The position numbers and the translations under genes were made by a program. Below, piece after piece: positions 1 through 5,007 of a stretch of 5,007 nucleotides of DNA; position 1 is the stretch's first letter; every line of letters begins with the position of its first letter. The notes beneath the pieces were generated by a model, which saw only the letters and a list, made by a program, of their open reading frames with translations, did no database searches and was not told where the DNA came from. The stretch is taken from the NCBI GenBank assembly GCA_036389195.1, contig DASVQH010000550.1, forward strand, positions 1 to 5,007, written 5' to 3'. Source of the DNA: JACCYI01 sp036389195 (GTDB lineage: Bacteria > Actinomycetota > Thermoleophilia > Solirubrobacterales > Solirubrobacteraceae).

Positions 1-112
1 CAACCGGGGGGCCGACCGCCTCCGCGGCGTCGCGATGGCGTGGGACGACGTCGTGCAGAACGCCGCCGTCTTCGCCGCCGCCTGCGGCGTCCGCGTCACA
101 GCGCCGCGATGA
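1..112 (+). CDS. 3' end of an unrecognised gene (partial)
   Basis: Reading from base 2, the + strand is open for 36 codons and ends in TGA at 110-112. The visible peptide begins NRGADRLRGVAMAWDDV and ends GVRVTAPR. Most third positions are G or C, as in the certain genes here, and the composition is a balanced alternation of hydrophobic and charged residues. The other two + frames give the Arg/Pro/Ser-rich peptides typical of shadow frames in GC-rich DNA. I do not recognise the family; there is no motif, signal or membrane segment in this short tail. It converges on the aminotransferase gene, and the two coding ends overlap by 17 bp (96-112). It could be a chance open frame, but codon composition favours a real C-terminus. 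Confidence 0.5.
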   Translation, partial: NRGADRLRGVAMAWDDVVQNAAVFAAACGVRVTAPR

Positions 113-1220
113 TGTCCGCGGCGCGCTCGCACGCCGCGAGCTCCGGCACCAGCGCGAGCCGGGCGTAGCCGGCGCCGGCCGGCCCGAAGATCGAGCCCGG
201 CACGAGCACCACGCCGCGCTCCAGCAGCGCGGCGGCCGCCGCCTCGGCGTCGGCGAGCCAGAGGAAGAAGCTCGCGTCGCCGCCGGCGTGCTCAAGGCCG
301 GCGGCCCGCAGCGCGGGCAGCAGCACGTCGCGCTTGGCGCGGTAGAGGGCGCGGACCGCGACGACGTGCTCCTCGTCCTCCCACGCCGCCACCGCGGCGC
401 GCTGGACGAATTCCTGGGGGGCGACCCCGACGTTGGGCCGGTAGCGGCGCAGCGCGGCGATCAGGTCGGGGTCGCCGGCCACGAACCCGCAGCGGTACCC
501 CGGCATCGAGGAGCGCTTGGAGAGCGTGTTGAGCACGCAGACGTGCGCGCGGTCGGCCACCTGCAGCGCCGAAGCCGGCGGCTCGTCGCCGAAGTAGAGC
601 TCCGAATACGCCTCGTCGGAGGCCAGCACGAACCCGTGGCGCCGGGCAAGCGCGGCGGCCTGCTCGTAGAAGGCCGGCGGGGCGGTGGCGGCCGTCGGGT
701 TGTTCGGGTAGTTGAGCCACAGGATCGCCACGCGGTCCCAGGTCGCCGCGGGCACCGCGTCGAGGTCTGGCAGGAAGCCGCCGGACGCCTCCAGCGGCAG
801 CTCGAGCACCTCGCGCCCGGCGAACGCTGCGCCGCGGGCGGCGACCGGGTAGCCCGGCGCGGTGACCGCCACGACGTCGCCGGCGACGACCTGGGCGAGG
901 TGGAAGATCGCCTCCTTGGCGCCGAGCGTCGGGATGACCTCGCGGTCGGGGTCGAGCGCGACGCCGAAGCGCCGCTCGCACCAGGCGGCGACGGCCTCGC
1001 GCAGCGCGGGCAGCCCCTCGGCCAGCGGGTAGGTCGAGCGCGGCTCGATCGCCGCGGCCAGCGCGTCGCGGATGAACGCGGGGGTCTCCTCGCGCGGCTC
1101 GCCGATCCCGAAGTCGATGACCGGGACCCCGCGGGCGGCGAGGTCGCGCTTGGCCTCGGTCAGCCGCACGAACGGGTAGGACCGCAGGCCGGCCAGCGTG
1201 GGGGAGAGCTCGATCGTCAC
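96..1220 (-). CDS. dapC: PLP-dependent aminotransferase, probable succinyldiaminopimelate transaminase (DapC-like)
   Basis: This 374-residue class I/II (fold type I) aminotransferase probably converts N-succinyl-2-amino-6-oxopimelate plus glutamate to N-succinyl-L,L-diaminopimelate in the cytoplasm. Visible motifs are DFGIGEP (36-42), STYPLAEGLPALR (62-74), PGYP (122-125), NYPNNPT with the PLP-contacting Asn174, SDEAYSELYF with Asp202 and Tyr205, LSKRSSMPGYRCGF with Schiff-base Lys235, and the likely substrate-carboxylate Arg354 in YARLALVP. Length is normal and the catalytic set complete. SYPF, STYP..GLP.LR, GFLPDLDAVP, LSKRS..PG.R.GFVAGD and AAW.DE.HV recall the proteobacterial-type DapC family, which is from memory. 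The start is GTG at 1220-1218; it overlaps the dapE stop as GTGA, so translation is probably coupled to dapE. The G-rich stretch upstream is only a weak ribosome binding site. The enzyme class is certain; substrate is inferred from motifs and the dapE partner. Another amino-acid aminotransferase is the alternative. Confidence 0.85.
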   Translation of the reverse strand: MTIELSPTLAGLRSYPFVRLTEAKRDLAARGVPVIDFGIGEPREETPAFIRDALAAAIEPRSTYPLAEGLPALREAVAAWCERRFGVALDPDREVIPTLGAKEAIFHLAQVVAGDVVAVTAPGYPVAARGAAFAGREVLELPLEASGGFLPDLDAVPAATWDRVAILWLNYPNNPTAATAPPAFYEQAAALARRHGFVLASDEAYSELYFGDEPPASALQVADRAHVCVLNTLSKRSSMPGYRCGFVAGDPDLIAALRRYRPNVGVAPQEFVQRAAVAAWEDEEHVVAVRALYRAKRDVLLPALRAAGLEHAGGDASFFLWLADAEAAAAALLERGVVLVPGSIFGPAGAGYARLALVPELAACERAADIIAAL

Positions 1221-2290
1221 GGCCGCGCCGCCCCGCCCGCCACCTCGTGCGCGAAGCGCTCCAGCAGCGCGTAGGACCGCGCGAGCGCGGCCACTTCGAC
1301 GGACTCGTCACGCCGGTGCGCCTGGGCGGGGGAGCCGGGCCCGAAGTTGACCGCGTCGTAGCCGGCCAGCGCGAACTCGGCCACCGGCGTCCAGGCCTGC
1401 TTGGGCGCGACCGGCAGGTCCCCGAGCGCGATCAGCCGGTCCAGCAGCGCGTTGCCGTGCGGCACCGCGCCCGACGGCGCGTTGGAGGTGACCCGCAGCT
1501 CCCCGTGGCCGGCGGTCAGCTCGGCCAGCCGCGCCTCGGCCTCGGCCGGCGTGCGCCCCGGGGCCGAGCGGAAGTTCACGTGGCAGTCGACCCGATCGGG
1601 GATGACGTTGCCGGCGATGCCGCCGGCGATCCGCGTGACCGACGCGACCTCGCGGAACACGAGCCCCTCGAACTCGACGTCGCGCGGGCCGGCCGCGGCG
1701 AGGGCGGTGATCCCCGCCGCGGCGCGCTCGATCGCGTTGTCGGCCAGCCACGGCCGGGCCGAGTGCCCTGAGCGGCCCCGGAAGGTCCACTCCGCGTTGA
1801 GGTTGCCCAGGCAGCCGGCGTGGATCGCGTTGTCGGTCGGCTCCATCATCACCACCAGGCGGGCGTCGAGCCGCCGCCGCGCCAGCAGCGGCGTCAGCGC
1901 GCTCTCGGCGACCGGCAGCTCCTCGCGCGCGAAGAAGAGGACCTGCAGGGGCGCGCCGGCCAGCGCCAGCTCGAGCGCCACCGCGACGCCGCCCTTCATG
2001 TCGCTGGCGCCGAGCCCGGCGACGCGGTCGCCGTCCAGCCGCCCGGGACGGTTGCCCTGCGCCGGGACCGTGTCGAGGTGGCCGCCGAGCAGGACGGGGG
2101 CGCCCGGCGGGCCCGCCAGCAAGCCGCAGTCGCCGAGGTCATCGGCCGGCACGCCGCCCGCGCGCAGCACGCCCGCCACGTGCGCGGCCAGCGCGGCCTC
2201 GTCGCGCGACTCCGACGGGATGTCGATGAGCTCGAGCGTCCGGGCGGCGAGCCGCGCGCCAAGGTCGGCGTGGCAGGTCCCGTCGCTCAC
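1217..2290 (-). CDS. dapE: Succinyl-diaminopimelate desuccinylase (M20 metallopeptidase family)
   Basis: DapE hydrolyses N-succinyl-L,L-diaminopimelate to succinate and L,L-diaminopimelate, using a two-metal centre in a cytoplasmic dimer. From the GTG at 2290-2288 the protein has 357 residues, normal for the family. M20 residues are in order: His71 and Asp73 in GHLDTVP, bridging Asp97 in GASDMKGG, general base Glu123 and ligand Glu124 in REEL, acidic ligand Glu150 in MMEPTDN, and C-terminal His325 in QAHRRDES. The dimerisation (lid) domain sits near 165-275, with GRSGHSARPW including His176, and GNVIPD at 227-232. I chose this GTG because the family fold starts a few residues later (LAARTLELIDIPSES) and a TAGTGT box lies 8 bp upstream. 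An ATG at 2311-2309 would add 7 residues, and the frame stays open to 2452, but both extensions run into the divergent DUF429 gene. The TGA stop overlaps the aminotransferase start in GTGA, giving a two-gene operon for adjacent pathway steps. Confidence 0.92.
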   Translation of the reverse strand: MSDGTCHADLGARLAARTLELIDIPSESRDEAALAAHVAGVLRAGGVPADDLGDCGLLAGPPGAPVLLGGHLDTVPAQGNRPGRLDGDRVAGLGASDMKGGVAVALELALAGAPLQVLFFAREELPVAESALTPLLARRRLDARLVVMMEPTDNAIHAGCLGNLNAEWTFRGRSGHSARPWLADNAIERAAAGITALAAAGPRDVEFEGLVFREVASVTRIAGGIAGNVIPDRVDCHVNFRSAPGRTPAEAEARLAELTAGHGELRVTSNAPSGAVPHGNALLDRLIALGDLPVAPKQAWTPVAEFALAGYDAVNFGPGSPAQAHRRDESVEVAALARSYALLERFAHEVAGGAARP

Positions 2291-2297
2291 GGGCGGG

Positions 2298-2303
2298 CAC
2301 ACT
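2298..2303 (+). promoter_or_regulatory. Weak candidate -10 box for the DUF429 gene (CACACT)
   Basis: CACACT at 2298-2303 keeps the two most important -10 positions (A at position 2, T at position 6) but lacks the first T. Six bases lie between it and the ATG at 2310, which would place the first transcribed base on the A of the start codon. No clear Shine-Dalgarno is present, which fits leaderless initiation. It overlaps the opposing dapE box by five bases. The box is weak, and the real promoter could lie further upstream inside dapE. Confidence 0.25.
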
Positions 2304-2304
2304 A
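2299..2304 (-). promoter_or_regulatory. Candidate -10 box for dapE-dapC (TAGTGT)
   Basis: Read on the minus strand, 2304-2299 is TAGTGT, matching the TAnnnT form of housekeeping actinobacterial -10 elements. Eight bases separate it from the dapE GTG at 2290, so transcription could start at or within a few bases of the start codon and give a leaderless or nearly leaderless mRNA. No convincing -35 is visible about 17 bp further upstream, and no Shine-Dalgarno precedes the GTG. This is an inference from pattern and spacing only. Confidence 0.4.
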
Positions 2305-2309
2305 CCGCC

Positions 2310-3113
2310 ATGCGCTTCTGCGGCATCGACGTGTCGGCCAAGCCGGGCGACCAGCAGCTGTGCACCCTGCACGAGCGCCGCGGCGACGACGGCGCGCCGG
2401 AGCTCGTCGCCACGTTCTTCGAGCCGGGGACAGTCGAGCAGATCGCGCGCACGATCCAGGGCTTCGGCTACGGCGGCGCCGTCGTGGGCGTCGACGCGCC
2501 GAGCGGGTACCGGCTGGACCTGCTGGGCGAGGGGTCGCCCGCGCGGGAGGCCCTCGGGCTGCCGGCCGGGCGCTACGAGCGCATGCGCGTCTGCGACGCG
2601 CTGCTGTTCCGCCACGGCCTGCCGCTCTACCCGGTCCCGGCCGCCGGGCAGGCCCGCACCGCGTGGGAGGCGTGGGTCCACGTCGGCTTCGGCGTGTTCG
2701 AGGCGCTCGCCCCGAGCCTCGGGCGGTTCCGTCCGCCGCGGCCCGACGGCGCCTACGAGGGCGCCGTCGACGCGGGCGCGCTGCGCCACGGCCGGCTAGC
2801 CGAGACCTACCCCGACGCCGTGTTCTGCGCGCTGCTCGGCCACCGGCCGTCTCCGAAGCGCACGCCGTGGGGGCTCCAGCAGCGCATCCGGGCGCTGCGC
2901 GACCGCCGCGTGGTGGACGCCGACGGCGGCCTGTGGCACCGGACGCTCGACGAGCTCGACGCCTGCGCCGCCGCCTACGCCGCCCGCGCGCTGGCCGCGG
3001 GGGACGGCCTGTGGGTGGGCGATCCGGACGAGGGTGTCATCGTCCTGCCCGGCGCGGAGCTGCTGCCGCGCTACGAGCGGCTGCCGCCGCCGATGCGCCA
3101 GGCACTCGCCTGA
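2310..3113 (+). CDS. DUF429 family protein, predicted RNase H-fold nuclease of unknown role
   Basis: The 267-residue product matches the pattern of the DUF429 family, which is predicted to adopt an RNase H-like fold; its substrate and cellular role are not established. Conserved-looking features are GIDVSA at 5-10 (Asp7 on the first strand), VGVDAPSG at 59-66 (Asp62), RMRVCDALLF at 91-100 (Cys95, Asp96), ETYPDAVF at 165-172 (Glu165), and DELDACAAAYAARAL at 214-228 (Asp214, Asp217), followed by GDPDEGVIVLP at 237-247. Asp7, Asp62, Glu165 and Asp217 are candidate metal-binding acids. There is no signal peptide or membrane segment, so it should be cytoplasmic. The ATG at 2310 is favoured because the GID strand begins four residues later, as the family expects; the same frame stays open upstream only as a shadow of dapE. 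It is divergent from dapE by 19 bp and 23 bp upstream of hflX, so co-transcription with hflX is possible but not proof of a shared function. Confidence 0.85.
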   Translation: MRFCGIDVSAKPGDQQLCTLHERRGDDGAPELVATFFEPGTVEQIARTIQGFGYGGAVVGVDAPSGYRLDLLGEGSPAREALGLPAGRYERMRVCDALLFRHGLPLYPVPAAGQARTAWEAWVHVGFGVFEALAPSLGRFRPPRPDGAYEGAVDAGALRHGRLAETYPDAVFCALLGHRPSPKRTPWGLQQRIRALRDRRVVDADGGLWHRTLDELDACAAAYAARALAAGDGLWVGDPDEGVIVLPGAELLPRYERLPPPMRQALA

Positions 3114-3121
3114 TCTGGCCC

Positions 3122-3127
3122 TATCCT
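3122..3127 (+). promoter_or_regulatory. Candidate -10 box for hflX (TATCCT)
   Basis: TATCCT in the gap after the DUF429 stop fits TAnnnT. With usual spacing the transcript would begin near 3134, three bases before the hflX ATG, so the mRNA would be almost leaderless. A weak -35 candidate, CAGGCA at 3099-3104, is 17 bp upstream inside the DUF429 gene and matches TTGACA at three of six positions. The purine run GAGAAGGG (3128-3135) looks like a Shine-Dalgarno but is too close to the ATG to work normally. Confidence 0.45.
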
Positions 3128-3136
3128 GAGAAGGGC

Positions 3137-4444
3137 ATGCACAAGACCCGCAACGGCCGCACAGCAGAGTCCCGCTACGCACCGGCGCCCGGCGCCGGGC
3201 GCGCCCGCCAGCGCGCGTTCGCGATCGCCGCCATGCCCGAGGGGGATGACCTCTCAGAGCTCAAGGAGCTCCTGCGCACGGCCGGCGTCGCCACCGTCGG
3301 GGAGCTCGTCCAGCACCGCGAGCACCCGCACCCCAACCTCTACCTCGGCCCGGGCAAGGTCGACGAGCTCAAAGCGCTGGTCAAGGCGGCCGACGCCAAC
3401 GTCGTCGTCACCGACGACGAGCTGACCCCGCGCCAGGAGCGCAACCTGGAGAAGGAGCTCGGGCTGCCGGTCATCGACCGCACGACCGTCATCCTCGACA
3501 TCTTCGCCGGCCACGCCGGCTCGGCCGAGGGCAAGCTGCAGGTCGAGCTGGCCCAGCTCGACTACAACCTCGCCCGCATGCGCGGGCTGTGGAGCCACCT
3601 CGAGCGCCTCGGCGGCGGCATCGGGACCCGCGGACCCGGCGAGTCGCAGATCGAGACCGACCGCCGCCTGGCGCGCGACCGGATCTCCGCGCTGCGCCGC
3701 CGCCTGGAGGAGGTCAAGGGCACCCGCGCGGTCATGCGCGCCGAGCGCGAGCGCGCGCACCTGCCGCAGGTCGCCCTCGCGGGATACACGAACGCCGGAA
3801 AGTCCACGCTGCTCAACGCGCTCACCGGCGCCGAGGTGGGCGTCCGCGACCGGCTCTTCCACACGCTCGACCCGAGCACGCGCACGATGCGCCTGGAGGG
3901 CCGCACCTACCTGGCGACCGACACCGTCGGCTTCATCCGCAAGCTGCCCCACCAGCTGGTCGAGGCGTTCGGCGCGACGCTGGAGGAGACGACCCGCGCG
4001 GACCTCCTGCTCCACGTGGTCGACGCGAGCGCCCCCGAGGACGAGCTCATCGCCATGACCCGCGCGGTCGAGGACGTGCTCGAGGAGATCGGCGCGGGGG
4101 AGGGCACGCGGCTGCTCGTGCTCAACAAGGCGGACGCGATCGACGACGAGCGCCGCCGCGAGCTGTCCTTCCGCCACCCGGACGCGGTGCTCGTCTCCGC
4201 GATCACCGGCGAGGGGCTCGACGACCTGCGCGCCCGGATCGCCGCCGACTTCGAGCGCAGCCTGCGCGACGTCGAGCTCGTCGTGCCCTACAGCGAGGGC
4301 GGCGTCCTGCACGAGCTGCACGAGATCGCCGGCGACCTGCAGCGCGAGGACACGCCCGACGGCGTCCGCGTCTCCGTGCGCCTGCTGCCCGCGGTGGCCG
4401 AGCGCTTCGGGCGCTACGCGGTGGTGCCGGAGGCGGCGCGCTAG
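3137..4444 (+). CDS. hflX: Ribosome-associated GTPase HflX
   Basis: HflX is a cytoplasmic GTPase that binds the ribosome (50S or 70S) and is known in other bacteria to split or rescue stalled ribosomes under stress. The 435-residue protein is complete. The N-terminal HflX domain carries NLYLGPGKVDEL (67-78), DDELTPRQERNLE (93-105) and DRTTVILDIFAGHA (114-127). A basic helical linker follows with LGGGIGTRGPGESQIETDRR (158-177). The G domain shows G1 GYTNAGKST (216-224), G2 near FHTLDPSTRT (241-250), G3 DTVGFI (262-267), G4 NKAD (330-333) and G5 SAITGEG (354-360). A C-terminal domain (about 376-435) contains VPYSEGGVLHELHE. ATG at 3137 is chosen because it sits just behind a TATCCT box and the basic N-terminus resembles related proteins; the in-frame ATG at 3233 (residue 33, MPEGDDLSEL) is a shorter alternative that keeps the core. 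The open frame reaches far upstream only as a shadow of other genes. Neither hfq nor miaA, common neighbours elsewhere, is adjacent. Confidence 0.96.
   Translation: MHKTRNGRTAESRYAPAPGAGRARQRAFAIAAMPEGDDLSELKELLRTAGVATVGELVQHREHPHPNLYLGPGKVDELKALVKAADANVVVTDDELTPRQERNLEKELGLPVIDRTTVILDIFAGHAGSAEGKLQVELAQLDYNLARMRGLWSHLERLGGGIGTRGPGESQIETDRRLARDRISALRRRLEEVKGTRAVMRAERERAHLPQVALAGYTNAGKSTLLNALTGAEVGVRDRLFHTLDPSTRTMRLEGRTYLATDTVGFIRKLPHQLVEAFGATLEETTRADLLLHVVDASAPEDELIAMTRAVEDVLEEIGAGEGTRLLVLNKADAIDDERRRELSFRHPDAVLVSAITGEGLDDLRARIAADFERSLRDVELVVPYSEGGVLHELHEIAGDLQREDTPDGVRVSVRLLPAVAERFGRYAVVPEAAR
3185..3202. repeat. Perfect 18-bp GC palindrome in the 5' part of hflX
   Basis: Bases 3185-3202 equal their own reverse complement with no mismatch and are entirely G and C. 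They lie about 50 bases after the hflX start, over codons 17-22 in the variable, Pro/Gly/Ala-rich N-terminus. In mRNA a 7-bp stem with a 4-base loop could form. Given the base composition and the Pro-Gly-Ala-Gly codons it could easily be chance. Confidence 0.35.
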
Positions 4445-4451
4445 CGCCGCC
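4432..4451. terminator. GC hairpin over the hflX stop codon, possible bidirectional terminator
   Basis: GGCGGCGC at 4432-4439 and GCGCCGCC at 4444-4451 are exact reverse complements with a 4-base loop (GCTA), giving a perfect 8-bp all-GC stem. The TAG stop of hflX (4442-4444) lies in the loop and at the start of the second arm. It stands 15 bp from the convergent stop at 4467, so it could end transcripts from both sides. There is no T-tract on either strand, so it is not a textbook intrinsic terminator; T-poor hairpins are often proposed in high-GC actinobacteria. Part of the stem is coding. Confidence 0.4.
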
Positions 4452-4466
4452 CCCGGACCCCGCGGG

Positions 4467-5007
4467 CTACTTCACGTAGCCGGACTCCTGCAGGTACGCC
4501 TTCGCGACGGCGTCGGGCTTCTGCTTCTCGAGCTCGACGCGGCGGTTGAGCTCGCGCATGGCCTCCTCGGTCATGCCCTCCTGGACCTTCAGGATCGCGT
4601 CCTGGCCCGCCTGGCCGATCTTCTGCAGCGCCTCGTTGCGGACGCCCAGCGAGATGTTGTACGGCGGGAAGAACCGCTTGTCGTCCTCGAAGCCGACGTA
4701 CTTGTCGGTCAGGGCGAGCTGCGCGTCGGTCGAGAACGCGAAGGTGAGGTCCGACGTGCCCTTGTCGAGGTCGTTGAACTTGCCCTCGGACGAGACGAAC
4801 TTGCCCTTGTAGCCGTAGGTGTCGCGCAGGCCGAGCAGGCAGTCCTGGCGCTGGCGGCACTCGGGGAAGCCGGAGATCGACAGGTCGGGGGCCTTCTCGA
4901 ACAGCTCGGAGAGCGTCTTCGGGTTGCCGGCCTTCTTCGCCGTGGCGACCGTGGAGGCGATGCGGAAGGTGTCCTCGAACGGGGTGCGGGGGAACGCCGT
5001 CAGGTTC
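4467..5007 (-). CDS. Glycine betaine/choline ABC transporter substrate-binding protein (OpuAC family), C-terminal part
   Basis: The minus strand is open from the right edge to a TAG at 4469-4467, giving 179 residues of a protein that starts beyond the window; family members are usually near 300 residues. The protein captures quaternary-amine osmoprotectants outside the membrane for an ABC importer. Family hallmarks seen are PDLSISGFPECRQRQDC with a Cys pair seven positions apart (a likely disulfide), LGLRDTYGYKGKF, a D/E-rich stretch leading to FAFSTDAQL, FEDDKRFFPPYNISLGVR with the aromatic-box-like Tyr, and a Lys/Glu-rich C-terminal helix ending in YLQESGYVK. Its higher Lys and lower Arg content fits an exported protein. 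The signal or lipoprotein N-terminus, start codon and partner permease and ATPase genes are not visible. It converges on hflX with only 22 bp between stop codons. The exact ligand (glycine betaine, choline, carnitine or proline betaine) cannot be told. Confidence 0.9.
   Translation of the reverse strand, partial: NLTAFPRTPFEDTFRIASTVATAKKAGNPKTLSELFEKAPDLSISGFPECRQRQDCLLGLRDTYGYKGKFVSSEGKFNDLDKGTSDLTFAFSTDAQLALTDKYVGFEDDKRFFPPYNISLGVRNEALQKIGQAGQDAILKVQEGMTEEAMRELNRRVELEKQKPDAVAKAYLQESGYVK

Noticed and set aside
165..185. GC-rich inverted-repeat-like stretch (ggcgccggccggc) inside the aminotransferase gene
   Set aside because: It encodes Gly/Ala/Pro residues near the C-terminus, and short palindromic GC runs are expected at this composition; nothing sets it apart.
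288..1274. Long open frame on the + strand opposite the aminotransferase gene
   Set aside because: Its product is rich in Arg, Gly and Val with no recognisable motif, and it lies antisense to a gene with a full catalytic set. GC-rich coding DNA commonly leaves such frames open.
292..1311. Second open frame on the minus strand overlapping the aminotransferase gene
   Set aside because: It is an Arg/Pro/Ala-rich frame-shifted reading of the same strand and spans the dapE-dapC junction, so it is a shadow frame.
1401..2309. Upstream extension of the DUF429 reading frame
   Set aside because: The upstream part is Ser/Arg/Ala-rich and antisense to the dapE catalytic domain; the GID motif expected near the family's N-terminus begins just after 2310.
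2291..2452. N-terminal extension of dapE up to the ATG at 2452
   Set aside because: The added residues are Ser/Arg/Pro-rich, unlike DapE N-termini, and are the reverse complement of the well-supported DUF429 start region.
1820..3136. Upstream extension of the hflX reading frame, which would suggest a giant fusion
   Set aside because: The extension is almost entirely Arg, Ala and Gly and overlaps dapE and DUF429 in other frames. It is an open shadow frame, not a fused domain.
3254..4321. Long minus-strand frame opposite hflX
   Set aside because: It is antisense to the conserved GTPase motifs and has Val/Asp/Leu-rich low-complexity content with no family resemblance.
4546..4812. Small + strand frame opposite the substrate-binding protein gene
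   Set aside because: It is Ser-rich, antisense to clear OpuAC motifs, and lacks a plausible ribosome binding site or promoter.
4441..4860. Minus-strand open frame at the right end with a start codon inside the window
   Set aside because: It is an Arg/Gly/Pro-rich frame-shifted reading of the substrate-binding protein gene. The real frame has no start here because it runs off the right edge.
1..5007. tRNA, rRNA, CRISPR array, insertion sequence, toxin-antitoxin pair or phage attachment site
   Set aside because: No direct-repeat arrays, terminal inverted repeats, transposase motifs or tRNA-like folds were seen, and coding sequence fills almost the whole window.

Overview
The window is very GC-rich, with G or C at nearly every third codon position. 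Gene and protein style point to a high-GC actinobacterium. The HflX N-terminus and the start-proximal TAnnnT boxes recall class Thermoleophilia (for example Solirubrobacterales), but that placement comes from memory and was not tested.

Layout from left to right: (1) the last 36 codons of an unrecognised + strand gene, ending at 112; (2) a minus-strand pair transcribed dapE (2290 to 1217) then a dapC-like aminotransferase (1220 to 96), joined by a 4-base GTGA stop/start overlap; (3) a 19-bp divergent gap (2291-2309) holding two overlapping candidate -10 boxes; (4) a + strand DUF429 gene (2310-3113), a predicted RNase H-fold protein of unknown role; (5) hflX on the + strand (3137-4444), 23 bp downstream, with its own candidate promoter; (6) a GC hairpin over the hflX stop codon; (7) the C-terminal 179 residues of a convergent minus-strand glycine betaine/choline (OpuAC-type) substrate-binding protein, running off the right edge.

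The dapE/dapC pair is the clearest functional unit. It covers two consecutive steps of the succinylase branch of diaminopimelate/lysine synthesis: the transaminase makes N-succinyl-L,L-diaminopimelate and DapE removes the succinyl group. The product feeds peptidoglycan and lysine. HflX is a ribosome-associated GTPase linked to rescue or splitting of stalled ribosomes under stress. The binding protein would serve an osmoprotectant ABC importer whose other subunits lie outside the window.

This is mostly ordinary housekeeping sequence. I see no mobile element, CRISPR array, RNA gene or convincing new multi-gene system. The points most worth a second look are the compact overlapping divergent promoter and start region, the hairpin between hflX and the transporter gene, the 17-bp overlap of convergent 3' ends at the left, and the uncharacterised DUF429 protein.
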